In this document: positions 12,989 to 25,820 of the stretch, piece after piece | How positions within the stretch are numbered: position 1 is the stretch's first letter | Layout of the letters: the number at the start of each line of letters is the position of its first letter | Assembly (NCBI GenBank): GCA_018894105.1 | Contig: CM032118.1 | Location: 35,382,690-35,446,689 of the forward strand | From: Jacaranda mimosifolia | Lineage: Eukaryota > Streptophyta > Magnoliopsida > Lamiales > Bignoniaceae | Direction of reading: 5' to 3' | DNA: 64,000 nucleotides | Program-made: the position numbers and the translations under genes | Notes under the pieces: generated by a model | What the model was told of the DNA's origin: nothing | Database searches by the model: none | The model's input: only the letters and a program-made list of their open reading frames with translations

Positions 12989-14798
12989 ATTCTACAGTTT
13001 GAAATGGTATACATGAGACATATATATTAACCTTAAATCTCAAAAGTACGAACAAAAATGTCCATAGAAATAAAGCGCTTTGGTAGGAGGAACATAGTAG
13101 CATTAATTAGTTGTAGCTGAAACGTAGCATGAGTGTTCAACGCTCAATAAATAAAGACAGACTAAACTACCTCTAAGGGCAGGAGTTGCTCTGTCTATTA
13201 CTATGAGTGGAGAGGAAGGAAAGATCTCATTTTTTCAACAGGAATAAGAAGTAAGAAAGTCAATTGAAAATAGGAATCGACTAATACAAGAACAGAGGTT
13301 TATTCATTTCTCAGGATAATTAGTTGAATGACACATGTTGGAATATATATCAAATGATCAGGAATTTAAGTGGTATTCTGTCTCTGTATTATTTTAACTA
13401 AAATAGATGTACATTAGGAGTTTGTTAGGGTTCAAACCTCTTATCTTTCAAATTATGTGAGAGATTTATATCAGTGAATTATATATGACTTGATAATTAG
13501 ATCTATATATGCTTGCAGGTTGCGTATTAATCGATAAGGACCCAAATACAATCACATCACGTTAGAATGAGATAAAAATATATTCTTAATTGTGGTCTAT
13601 TAATAAGGGCATTTTTGTTCAATTAGAAATATATCAGGGTTAACCTAAATCAGTTATCCGGGCAGAAATGAGTACAGCCTACCAGGCTACCACAAAATTT
13701 CGAGCTATGGTAGGGAAATAGAGAGATTCACATTCGCATTTGACACGAGGGGGATTACTACTAGAGTTAGAAAGTGACACGTACTGTACAGTAAAGGCTA
13801 AAGTGTTAAAGGGACTACGGAAACTGTACTGAAACGGACTACGGAAAGTAACCAAAAGCAATAAATAAAGCAAAAGGCAAAGACTAAAGAGAGATGACCG
13901 GTCCGATCTAGCAACCAGTCATCACGTCTCCAACGTTTCCCCCACTGTCCGACTGTCCCTTTCTTTTATTCCCACTTCTCTTATCTTTCATTCTTTCGTT
14001 AAATAAATTTATCAATTTTATAATAATTAATCCCATAACTCATTTTAAATCAATTTTTCTTTCAGATCAAGCTTATCGGCTCAGAACAAAAATAATCACA
14101 AGTCAAATAGATAAAAAGTTAATGCTATAATAGCTCAAAAGTTATATTCGATTAAAGTAGCTTTTTTTTGTTTTGTTTTGTTTTGTTTTTTTTTTTTCTC
14201 TTTTGGTGTGCTAAGATTTCAGAAATAAGTAACCATAAATAACTCTAATAGTAGTAGGAGTCAGAATTTTCAATATGTCAAGTAGGGATGCTTTAGGTTG
14301 GTTGAAATGTCACCCTTTCATAAGTTTAATTGATTGTATATATATATCTTGTGATATTTTTCTTTTGCCCTTTGCAGGCTAGCTAGGAATAGAAATACCA
14401 GTTGTAGTTAAGAAAGAATACTTTGTAATTAACTAGATCAAGAAGGTTGTTCCATTCTGAGGAAATTGAGGTAAGATATCAAGAAAGATTTTCTAAAAAT
14501 TTCGGAAATCATATTGTTTGTCTGGACGCTTCTTGGATTTTTATTGGATTCTTGAACCTCAGCAGTTGGTGACGCACAAAAATTTTTCTGTAAAAGCTAA
14601 TATAATTGTATTACATTATTGGTTTCTTTTTCTTTTTCTTTTTCTTTTTTTTAAAGAATGTTTCAGTAGTAATGATAAATATCATAACCACTATATAGTA
14701 AATATACATTACCACTAGATTAACCCTTTATATTTTCTTAATCTTTCTTAATTTTTGAAAAAATTAAAAAAAAAAAATTGGAATATATATATATATAT

Positions 14799-14848
<50 letters not shown>

Positions 14849-17573
14849 ATAAGATGAGAAGGCTGAAGGTATGCAGATGCCGGTTGTCATGTTTTGATTG
14901 GCAGGGCATCCCCATCCTAGGATACATACAACACTTGCATATGCATTTACATTTAATGGCGCCATCTTACCTACTCCAGAGCGCGCACATACACACACAG
15001 TGGCCCCTATCCTTGTGCTATTAACATGATTAATTTCATGTGTTTCTTTTAAGATTTGTTTTTCTGTTCAAATTTAAGATTTACATTTGAAAATTTTAAC
15101 AAGACGACAAAATGTCAGACTAAAATCATTTTAATAGGTGATATTTTAATAATTTTAACTTTTCAAACTTCTTCGAATTCTGAAACAAACTTTAATTTCT
15201 AAAATACAAGAATTATAAGCATACGCATATTTTAGTATAATCAATTTAGCCCGCATATGTTCGGTTACTATTTATAGCATCGGTGCCGCTAATGATTGAT
15301 TTAATTTTTTAATATAAGTATAAAAATAAATAAAACAGTCACGTATTTAATTGAATTTGCGCCCGCGTCGAGAGCGAACGTATTCCCAATGTGAAAACAT
15401 TTTTTCTCTAAGTCTAAACTCAAAGTACATAAAATTTTCAAGCTGGAGAATCGCAGGACTTAACTGTCAGAATCATTGAGTTTATTTATTTAAGAGAAAA
15501 AAATGAATCCCATTCATATATTTTTTTGCAATTAAATCTGTGTCTACTCCTAGCCAGGTTGGTTTTGAGTTTAGAACACTGTTTCGCCACCCATTGGATA
15601 ATGGCTTCGTACTCGAAAATAATAATTATTCGTACCCTCTAAGCCAATTTAGGTGTTTTTTTTTTTTTTTTTTTTTTTTTAGGGGTGTGTTGTGGGGGGG
15701 GGGGGGGGGGGGTTGGCGGGTGTAGAAATTAGACTGCCTGAATTTGTAATACTGAAGATATTCTGACAGATGACCATAGGTTATCAGAGAAGCCATTCTT
15801 CTCGTTTCGAAAACACAAATCTCAGTTTATGTGTTTACTTGTCGTTCGAATATGTTGCCACTGCTGATCCATTTCTCTGCATTTAGATTTGAGTGTCGAC
15901 CGGATTTTTCTTCTTCAACCATTGAACTCTTCTTAATCTACAATGTGGATAACGTCGGGCACAATACAAGAATCAATGAATATTTGAAATTTAATTTATC
16001 TAAATTCTAGCTATAAATTATACTAAATGAAAAAATAATATTGATATAAAAAGTAAATACGTACAAGTTTATGTCATTTAGTAAAATCTAATTTCGTTTA
16101 TGACAATTTTCTTTCTTTTACTACTAGAAGTATTTCTAGGTACTACATATGCTAATATTTAATAGCTTCGAACTCAATAAAGTACATTTCATAATGTTAT
16201 CATTATCAGATTACCATAGAGTACTATCATAATTTTTAGACCATCATAACTCAAAATAAATATCTTACGAGCATATCTCAAATAATCAAAGAGTAGCAAT
16301 ATAACTTGTATTTATAAAAGTAAATTACTTCATTATATCTCTTTTTAAAAATAGAATACCGAAAGAAATAAAATCAAATTACTTGCAAATCAAGAATTTT
16401 AATTAAATTTTGATCTTCAAGCAATTGAATCAAATGGAGAAAAATATGATATGCATTCGATGTGAAAACGAAAAAACACATTAAATTAACAATGTGGATG
16501 ATCATGTTATTATATCAACACTGGAATTCACATTATGTTGACAATAGGTGATTGATACCAATACACACCCTGATTTGACTCTATTGTCTTAGTCTTAATG
16601 AGATGTAATTAAAGATAATGCAGCTAGAAATTAATTAATGTAAATGAAGGTTGGGTACAATGGCAACACAAGACATATATCAATGTTAATGTTATTTTAT
16701 TGGGTCTGATTAGACCAAGTAATTATGATATATTCATTCATATTCATAATTAATGAAAAAGTAAATATCATTCTATTGGTTATACAACTATACTTGGCTA
16801 ATTTGTAAGCAAATTTGGTTGGGGCTCTTTATTTTTAAATGATTACTACATTTTTGGTGCTTTCATTTGATAAGCTCTCATTCAAAGAGAGTGCCCATTG
16901 ACTACACCTGATACTACTGAAGTGGGGGAGAAATTCTAACTCAGAGTCGACAATTAAAAACTTAAAAATGGTGCTTGTCCGAATAAAATGTTACCCACTC
17001 TCTGTTTGCTATCAGTTAATCAAAACGGAAATTTATGAAGATATGAATGAGCATTTATTGTTGTTTATCCTTTTTATCCCAAACTTATTACTATGAATAT
17101 TTTGTCATAAAGCAAAAATTCATTTTTTCTCAAATATTTTCATAAAAGTAAAAGTTAATTAACTCTTAGTCAATATTATTTTTTTAATAAAATAATATAA
17201 AAAAATTACAATATTTATATTTTTCTCATGTAATTACAAGTCAAATTAGTCATTACCGATAGTGTAATTCCCCAAGAATTCCCAAATAAACTTTTCAAAG
17301 GCATTGTAGAGATTGACAAGTATGAGTCCACAGTCCAGCAAGTTGCAAATTTACATGATTTGTCATTCCCGTAAAATCCTCTCCATAATTTTGCACTCTC
17401 TCCCCGCTTCCAAAGAACAATTGTTTTTTTCCTCGTATTATATTAAGGAGGCCAATTTAAATTAATTAGACAAAAATTAATTAATACACTCCCAACACCA
17501 AACAATAATTGTACCTGCCAAGTACGCCCATCTGTACCTCTCCATAACCTTTCTGTGTACCCCCCTCTTCCCT
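12989..17573. other. Intergenic region upstream of the SAUR gene
   Basis: AT-rich, with no supported gene. Simple repeats are a (TA)n tract at about 14783-14801 joined to a (GA)n tract at 14803-14845, and a T-run followed by a G-run at about 15658-15712. The 89-residue frame at 14755 is produced by these repeats. The last kilobase is the likely SAUR promoter region. I looked for the auxin response core TGTCTC in the last 400 bp before the TATA box and did not see it. Confidence 0.6.
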
Positions 17574-17574
17574 C

Positions 17575-17585
17575 CTATATTTATA
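17575..17585 (+). promoter_or_regulatory. TATA box of the SAUR gene
   Basis: CTATATTTATA lies about 145 bp upstream of the SAUR start codon and is followed by a CT-rich stretch typical of a plant transcription start region. Position and sequence fit a core promoter; the start site itself is inferred. Confidence 0.65.
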
Positions 17586-17664
17586 CCCCCACTCCCTCTC
17601 TTTCCTCATCTCCTCCCAAAGGCCAAGACTCTCTTCACTTTCTCTCACTAAGGCCCAAACAACT

Positions 17665-17720
17665 CTCTCATTTCATTTCATTTCAATTTCAATTTCAATT
17701 TCAATTTCAATTTCGAATTC
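17665..17720 (+). repeat. ATTTC / TTTCAA short tandem repeat in the SAUR 5' UTR
   Basis: Several consecutive copies of a 5-6 base unit (TTTCA, TTTCAA) fill most of the 60 bases before the start codon. Its place between the TATA box and ATG means it would be transcribed into the leader. Confidence 0.8.
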
Positions 17721-17727
17721 TCACAAC

Positions 17728-18102
17728 ATGAAGAAGCTGATGAGGAGGTTATCCAAAGTTGCTGATTCTTCGCAGTACTGCTTGTTGAGGTCACAGTCAA
17801 GGGTGGCGCGCTGCGGCGAGTCGTTCCGGAAGAGGTCCGGCGACGTCCCTGAGGGACACCTGCCGGTGTACGTTGGAGAGGAGATGGAGAGGTTCGTGGT
17901 GAGCGCCGAGTTGTTGAATCACCCGATCTTCGTGAAGCTGCTCAATAAATCGGCGCAGGAGTACGGGTACGAGCAGAAAGGCGTGTTACGGATCCCCTGC
18001 CACGTGTTCCTCTTCGAGCGCGTGCTCGAGGCGCTGCGCATCGGCGGCGAAGCGCGTGACATACAGGAGCTACTCAACGCTCTCTCGGATGAGTTGTACT
18101 AG
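17728..18102 (+). CDS. SAUR family protein (small auxin-up RNA)
   Basis: A 124-residue single-exon gene. Residues about 39-101 form the SAUR domain: VPEGHLPVYVG at 40-50, ERFVVSAELLNHPIF at 54-68, LLNKSAQEYGYEQKGVLRIP at 71-90, then a CHVFLFERVLEAL end. The basic N-terminus (MKKLMRRLSKVADSSQY) and overall layout are closest, from memory, to the Arabidopsis SAUR71/SAUR72 group. Family members are intronless, small and fast-turnover; many promote cell expansion by inhibiting PP2C.D phosphatases that restrain plasma-membrane H+-ATPases. That role is family knowledge, not shown here. The ATG at 17728 is the first in a suitable context after the TATA box and leader. The coding region is much more GC-rich than its surroundings, as expected for a conserved gene in repeat-rich DNA. 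No neighbouring SAUR copy is present, although the family often occurs in tandem clusters. Confidence 0.95.
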   Translation: MKKLMRRLSKVADSSQYCLLRSQSRVARCGESFRKRSGDVPEGHLPVYVGEEMERFVVSAELLNHPIFVKLLNKSAQEYGYEQKGVLRIPCHVFLFERVLEALRIGGEARDIQELLNALSDELY

Positions 18103-18660
18103 GGGAACGACGACGTGTTAACTTAATTATACTAGACGACAAAAAGATTCTCATGATGCAGCTGATGTTAGCTATGGTATAATCTTTAAATGTCTCCCCC
18201 CCCCCCCCCCCCCCACCCCCACCTTTTTTTTTTTTTTTCTTTTTTCCTTTGAGAAATATATCCTTTTTCTTTTTGGTTTCTCCGTTGTAAATACTCTGTG
18301 GCGAACAAAGTGGAGAAGCAAAAAGTTTAGGTTTTTGATGAAGGTGTTTTTTTGCCTAATGATGTAGAAAGTGATGAGAGCGAAAAAAAGATTAAAATAT
18401 TTCCTTGTATTTTTTACTTTAGTTTAATTAATATTTCTTCCATGTATATTACATACATTACGTTGAATTTTCTCAGATTTGTTCAAATCTTTTGTGGAAA
18501 TCTTCCGCTTTGCAACAAATTCCTATGAGAACATTGAAATTAATAAAGCTCAATTAAATAAATTCCCCACCAAAAAACAAACTGGAGCTGAATATATTTG
18601 TAAACCTAAATTATTTATGTTTAAGTGTCTAATATCCATAAATCTATTATAAAAAAATCT
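18103..18660. other. SAUR 3' flank with poly-C and poly-T tracts
   Basis: About 95 bp after the stop codon is a C-run (18196-18214, continuing with one interruption to about 18222) and then a T-run to about 18238. These would lie in the 3' UTR or just past it. No canonical AATAAA was seen within 300 bp of the stop, so the polyadenylation site is not assigned. Confidence 0.55.
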
Positions 18661-18702
18661 ATCTATCTATCTATCTATCTATCTATATATATATATATAT
18701 AT
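18657..18702. repeat. (ATCT)n followed by (AT)n microsatellite
   Basis: About seven consecutive CTAT/ATCT units run directly into a TA dinucleotide tract. Compound repeat of this kind is expected to be polymorphic. Confidence 0.9.
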
Positions 18703-21700
18703 TAATATTAATGTTTGAAAGGAAGTTGGTTAGATTTACAAAAATGGTACTCCGATGGTACGGTACATGTACATGGAGAAACGGAAAGTAACGGAACGAC
18801 CGGTAAAAGTAGGTTGACTCCTAGATGAAGTCGCCCAGCTCAGTTTCATTTAGCAAATTCCGTGATTTTTGGTGCAGCTTTGCGGCTTCCGAAATAGTCG
18901 TCGTTGGGGCTAGGCTAATAGGGGGTAGGAACCTTGGATTCCCAAGGAATGGAGGGGTCTACTAGTCATTTCAGGGGACCCTGCTGGGGTAGTTTCGTCA
19001 CGCAAAATATCTGTTCGAGACGAATATTTGGGTTATCCATATCTTGTACGGATTTTGGGGATATGCTTGAATTGATAGCGGTGATGGTGGAGTGGAGCCA
19101 TATTAATGGCATCTTAGCAAATAAATGTGATCTTCACCCGTTTAATTAAATTATTATAGCAACACTACTTTATTTGCCCTTCTTTGAATCGGTTTCTTGC
19201 TTAAATTAATTTTTTGTAGCTGTTACGTATAATATTATGCTTGTGAAGAATATAATAAGACTGATGTATTGACTGTTTCTGTGCGTTGCTGAGGCTTCTT
19301 GATTAAAATTGTTCTAGAAAATTTCCAATTTGCTGATTTTTATGTATCATTATTTCCCAGAAGCTTCTTGGAAATTAATTAACTTGAATAAATTTAATTA
19401 GTCAAATTCGTATTGCAAAGATTCAAAAAACCATTCGGTTTATATTCTATGCATTTCGTCCGAGCAAGTGGAGCAAAAGTTTATTCCAGCAGCCGGGAAG
19501 TTAATGCCGTGACCTTTCTAATCAGTTGGACAAGATAGCAATAAGTTTATGCAGAACTAAAGAAAATTTTGATGATGGATATGAAAAAAGGTGATCCTTT
19601 GAGAAAGTTGATTTCAAATGTATATGTATTCTTGCAATTTGGATTTTTTTTTTCATTTTGTATTTTATTTCATAAATACATGCCAATTGTATCAAATATT
19701 TTCTTATAAAAATAATTAATTTGAAATCAGATATACTTGTCATGTATGTAGTAAATTGAAATAGCATATGAAACGTAAAATGGAATAGAAAATCAAAAAT
19801 AGTATTCCTAGAGGACCCATTCCTATAAGGAAAATGCAATAATGAAAGAACGAGAAGATGGAGATAATGTAATAATTAATATCATGCATTTAAGAAGGTG
19901 AAAGCACAAATATTATCATAAATTATATAGCATTATTTTCTATATATAGTAGATCTAACAAATATATGCTCAATATTTGATTCCTTGCCTAGGCATAGAT
20001 AGATTTAATTAATGAAAAATGGACCGAAAATACATGAGCAGCATATATCTATCTAATTTTCTATGGGGATAGCAGCATCACTATCCAAAGTCAAATTAAG
20101 CATGTATAAAACTTGCGTAATCAGTCTCATTTTAATAAAATAAACACATAATTATGATACGGAGCTTGCGTAGGTTAGGGATCTGATAATTTTCTCCACC
20201 TAAAACAATGTGACATTTATCTCATGATATATATACATCCACCACCTCAAGTATTTATTATCATGATTAGGTGAACAAAAGTATAAATTACGGCTAAAAT
20301 ATGATCATTAGGACAATAAATTAAATTGAGGTGGTTGCATTTGTTGCGATTTGTGGCCATAAGCGTGAAGCTAAATCTGTGTTAAAGACATGTTCCTAGT
20401 TTAATGACACTAACTTGACATTCATATTTATTTTTAATTTTATCTGCTGCTTTTAATTCTTTCAAGAAAATTTGCTTCATTGGCATAGTTGAGGTCTTAA
20501 AAGTTGGAAAAATGTTGCTAATTAATATTGAAATAAAATATTGCATTTGATTGCTTCTATTAAAAAAAATAATGATTCTAATATAATAGGACGGCCAAAA
20601 AATATTACTTCTAGTTGCATCCATCAAATTTATGAGAAAGGGGAGAAATCATTTCTTTCTGCATGCTTTAGTATGAACTTGATGGGGCATTTTCTATATG
20701 TCCCATTTTTTATCCATATTGTGGGAATAAATAAATAAATATATAAAACATAGGTAGGTACATATACGTAAGGAGATTGTGCATATGGAAAGATTCTAAC
20801 TTTCAGAGAATGATCGTGTATTTTTTACATGGGGTATAAATCATTCTTTAATTATGGCAATAATAGAATTTATTTTATTTTTGAATTACAAAAATAATCT
20901 GATATAGCCAATTGGTTTCAGATTTAAGGTTCTTCATTTGACGGTTCAAGTCAATGCAATGGAATTTTCTCTATAATTTCCGTCTTTTTTTTTTTTAAAT
21001 AATATTATACTTCTATTTTAAAAAAAAAAAAAATATTATACTTCTATTTTAAAAAAAAAAAAATATTATACATGCACTATGTAAGCGCTGTAACAATTAG
21101 ATGCTACAAACAAAGATAATTCTGATTAGCATCTCATTTTTTAGGATATATATGATCTTATGTCGATTTTCTATTTTGATAGATACATAATATTGTCAAA
21201 TACAATAATTAGACCTTATTTTGGTAGATAAATAATGTCGTCGAATAAAGAGCAATATTCTTCTATAACAAGGTGCATTTTATTTTAAAATGGTCTTTCA
21301 TTCTTCATGTATTATATTAGAAATCAAAGTTACTGGTCAAATGCTTGATTGGCATCGCCCTATATTTATATGTATGAGATTTGATATTTAAATTTGAATG
21401 ACCTTAAGTATTTGTACGTATATAAATAAAATAAAAAAATATTTTCAAATATTGAGGATTATGTGATTCAGTACTCTACATGAATACATCATGAACAAAT
21501 CTTTGAACCAGTTAAAATTTTCTGTTGCTACTTCTGTCCATCATTCAGAGTAATTAACCTAAATGACTTATACTCAACAATGTGACTGACTTAGCCAATT
21601 CTTCTAGATTTAGAAGTTTATATATTAATTAATTTATTAATATATAGTAGGGCTAGAGTCAGAAATAGATGCTCCCTCTCACCCACAACATGCCCGGGGA

Positions 21701-23881
21701 ATCATCTCCATATGCAGCTTTCCTTTTAGGTGATGATGACCCACATGAGATTGATTTGCAATTAATCAATTAATCACTTTATTAAGAGCAAATCAAACAA
21801 GAAAGCCTAAAAAATTATTAAAATATTTTGGACCCACCAATAACTGAAAATGATACCTTGAATTGACAACCGGCACTAGCTATAGCTATTAGCCAGTAGT
21901 CTCTTGGAAGTTTATATGCTGCATCAACTAATTTATACTCTATTATTCTTATACAAATATATTGTTTTATACATATATATATATATATTGTATTTTTTCT
22001 GATATGATAATTGATATGATCGTTATTTGGGTTTGCAATTAGAGTTGCTTCATTCCTAATCCTCGCTAATGATTAATGCAATTACGGATTTGGTTAAGGC
22101 AATGATTATCATTTAGAATGTTCCTTAAATTTGGCAAGACATATATGCATGGCATACCTTAACCAATGCATGTATAATCCTAGAACTGTGGCACTTTTAA
22201 TTTTGAATTTCTACCCCAAAAAAGTTAATTTATAGTCGCTAAAGAACAGTATTAAATTATTACTACTTATCTAGTTTCAAAAATCATAAAATTAAAATTA
22301 AAGAATTAATTACACTTTGATTTCTTGAATGTCTTTAAATTAATATTCGATCTACATACGAAAATACTTATCACCGCCACCGATCAGCTGAAACAACTAA
22401 TGAGAAGGAAAGGAGCCGGAGATTGATTCAATTAATTAATCATGGATATATGTTGAATTTCTTTAATTCATTCCGCCTTTTAAGTTCTTTCAAAGTCGTG
22501 TTTGCCTCAATATATATATATATATTCTTGAGCATTTTAGGAATCGGACCCCTAGATCCCCCTAGAGCGTGTATATATATATATATATATATTGAACATA
22601 ATATTCAATAATTTAATTTAATAAGTGATTCTATTCGTCAGAAACTAAGCTGTCGACAACTCAGTTATCATCAGTCATAAGTTAAGCCCCTATATATAAC
22701 ACATTGATTAAACAATGTACGTACATGGGAGTGGAACAACTCTAACTGTCAACAATGATCATTAATCAACTCGAATGTCTATAATATATATATATATATA
22801 TATATAATATTGTGTAGGAATATTGACGCGTTTGCTTGTGATTAGCTGACAAGATTTGAGGAACTTTCCAATGTGGGAATGCTACAGCTATTGCATGTCC
22901 TTAACTAACGCTAAAGGCACATGCGGCTATTCTATTCAATTCAATCATCTTTTGAGGCTATATATAAATCTTCATCATTTGTGTTGTTCATGAATAAATA
23001 ACTTTATTATTGATCCTATGTAGACGTAGCATATATCATATAAATATATAATTAATATTATTTTTTGACGAATTCAAGGTATTCTTGCACAGTATTATAT
23101 ATAATTATATATATATATATGCTTTAGTTTAATTTACTGTTCAATATATATATATATATATATAGGATATATTCTTTTTTTGACAGAAAATTAAGGGATA
23201 CGAAAATCGGATAAAGGAGGGGTCCGGGCCAACTTTAGCAAGTTACATGTGATCATCAGATGGATGATAAACATATATATGTACGTACAGGGTACATATA
23301 TGATATATGTATGTGATCGATGGTGCACATGCGTAGCTCCAATTCCTTTGTTTTTTTCTTAATTGATGCCTCGTTTTCACATCCATTCAACAGACAGTGT
23401 GTTTCAACAATTTAAGTTTCTGTACCAATTTCGCTTTTCTTCTTCTTATACAAATTTGTAATACTTCCATTAATTATTTAATTCCTTATAACACTATATA
23501 TTGTGGTCCTCTGTTAGGGTCTAGGTCCCAACCATGCTCATGTTCAATTAGGTCAAATCCATGTTGCCATCATATGATTGTGTCGTGCACTTGCATTTTT
23601 CTTTCTTTTTTTTTTTTTTTTTAATTTTTGGGAAAATTAATTGCCTAGCCGAGGATATAGTTGTTGCATCAATTACGACAAATTACAATTTATTATGTGC
23701 TTAATTTGGTAAGTAAATATTATCATATGCAACAATATCCTATCCAACGACGTTATTCAATATTATAATAAGAGTGTATACCAGCTCGACTCGGAGCAGT
23801 AAGAGCAATATTATATTAATATATATACATATATATATATATATATGTGCATTACTTATTGAGTAGATTATGAAGTTTAAT
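18703..23881. other. Intergenic region, no gene supported
   Basis: AT-rich DNA with many (TA)n tracts (about 21975, 22510, 22570, 22785, 23110, 23150, 23835). A 30-bp direct duplication with A-runs lies at about 21004-21067 (ATATTATACTTCTATTTT followed by As). A GC-richer, GTAC-containing patch lies at 18740-19010. The small frames have no recognisable domain. Confidence 0.55.
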
Positions 23882-25316
23882 TAGGGGTGACAAAATGGGT
23901 TGTAAACTATGGGTCCAACCCAACTCATATGGCTTTGGGTTGGGTTCCAAAATTTTGAAAATGAGTTGAGGTGGGTTGTATTTGGTTTGGGTTCAATGTG
24001 GGTTTAAGTGGGTTAAAAATGGATTCAAACAATTAATTTAACAAATTAAAAAATGACTTTAAATTAATAATGACAAATTTATATTATTTTTATTTTCTCA
24101 TTTTTGTCAAAGTCTCATTTTTTTGGATCATTAATAATATTTAAATTGAAATAATCATCTTGAACTTAGGTTAGTTGTCTTGAATTTTTCTCAAAATATA
24201 AATTTTAATATATGAATAATATATGAAAGTGATCATAGGAATAAATATTGTATCTACTAATTAAAAATAAATTCTAAATTTAATTTGTTGCTTAACTAAT
24301 ATTGCATGTTAATAGTAAGATTGACGTACAACTTATATATATTAATTCTTGAAAAATGAAAATTATATAAATTTTTTATTGAAAATTTAATATACATTTA
24401 TTGGTGTGAATTTAGGAGTGGAAGTTCGGATCGAGTACCCGACATTTCGAATATCCGACACTAAATACTATTTAAAAAATTTTAAATTTATAAAAAAAAG
24501 AGGAAATTGAACATTGGCCTCTGTTAGTCCTCTGACAAACAGAGGCCAAGGCCAAAGTTTGGCCACTGTTAACAGAGGCCAAACTTTGGCCTCTTTCATA
24601 TATATATATATATAATCTATAATATATATTTATATATATGGTATATATATAATAAGTATTTTATATATATAGATATATATTAAATATATAATATATAAAC
24701 ATAGCTATAAAAGATCATTATTATATATATATATATATATTATACATAATATATATCTATTTATATACAAATTAAAGTTGGGTATCCAAACTACCCAATC
24801 GGGTAGGACTTCCTACCCGATATCTAATCCGAAAATTTATTTGCGTATTGGGTACCCGACCCGCAATTTTTTTTTAAATAAGAAAAATTCGACTCGATCG
24901 GTACTTGAATCATCCGATCGAAACGCCCACCTCTATGTGTGATAATGGTGTCATTTTCTTCAAAATGATCAATTTTTTTTACAAAATAACTACTAGAATT
25001 GTAATTAATTATGAATATAATTACATATGAAAAATTAATAAAATAAATATATAATCTAATAAATCTTCCATTATACTGTAAAATTTCATATTGAATATAA
25101 GATATGAAAGATATATTAATATTACTATTATTTTTGAATTAATTTTTTTGATTAAGTAAAATATTTATTTATTTTTTTCATTTGGACCCATTTTCAACCC
25201 AACCCAAACCATTTTCAACCCACCTACTTAAAACTCATATTGAGCCCACCCATATTGAACCCAACTCAATTGAGCCCAAACCATACCCAACCCAACCCAC
25301 CCATTTGCCACCCCTA
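23882..25316. mobile_element. hAT-type non-autonomous element
   Basis: Left end TAGGGGTGACAAAATGGGTTG and, in reverse, right end TAGGGGTGGCAAATGGGTGG form an inverted repeat that continues as imperfect GGGTT-rich words for about 100 bp on each side. TAGGGGTG-type termini are characteristic of plant hAT elements. Flanking 8-mers AGTTTAAT (23874-23881) and GGTTTAAT (25317-25324) match at 7 of 8, fitting the hAT duplication length. No transposase is encoded. A second hAT-like element lies inside. Confidence 0.75.
24413..24935. mobile_element. Nested hAT-like MITE
   Basis: Within the larger hAT element, the ends TAGGAGTGGAAGTTCGGATC (left) and TAGAGGTGGGCGTTTCGATC (right, reversed) are inverted and imperfect, followed on both sides by GAGTACC / AAGTACC words and CGGGTA words. 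The flanks TGTGAATT and TGTGTGAT are only a weak 8-bp match. The core holds a 42-bp near-perfect palindrome (24550-24591) and long (TA)n stretches. Confidence 0.6.
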
Positions 25317-25351
25317 GGTTTAATCGTAATTTCAGTAATGATGATAACTAA

Positions 25352-25820
25352 GGGCTTGTTCACTAGCATTTTGGCTATTTTCTAGAAATTTTTTTGGGAG
25401 AATGAGTTTTTGGGAGAAAATTTAGAAAAAGTGTCAATTGTTTGTTTATGTTTTGGAAAAATAGGAAAAATGGATTGAGAATGAGTTGTATGTTTGTTAA
25501 TATTTTGGTGGGGGACAAATTTTACTGTAAATGTTAAATTAGTTATTTTTTTGTTGGGTTTGTATGAAGAAATTATTTTTTTATGTAATGTGTGTGTGTG
25601 TCTATATATATATATACTTTGATGGTGTGTGTATATATATATATGCTTGAGTATTAGGTAGGGCTAGGGTAGTGTGTAGGGTCTTTTTGAGATTGAATTC
25701 TGAGGATTTTTTGGGTATAAATTTTTTGTATTTTGGAAAAATAATTGGATAATGTGTATGTCTTTTGGGATTGTTTTGAGAGTTGGAAAATTTTTTCCCA
25801 AAATGCTAGTGAATAGAGCC
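25352..25820. mobile_element. PIF/Harbinger-like MITE
   Basis: Left end GGGCTTGTTCACTAGCATTT and reversed right end GGCTCTATTCACTAGCATTT share 16 of 20 bases. TAA flanks both ends (25349-25351 and 25821-25823), the 3-bp duplication of PIF/Harbinger elements. At 469 bp without a frame it is a MITE. Short (TG)n and (TA)n tracts lie at 25590-25640. Confidence 0.7.

Noticed and set aside
14755..15024. 89-residue frame with Ile/Tyr and Arg/Glu runs
   Set aside because: Translated (TA)n and (GA)n microsatellites; no homology.
17281..17574. Auxin response element upstream of the SAUR gene
   Set aside because: No TGTCTC or GAGACA was seen in this stretch; auxin control cannot be claimed from the sequence.
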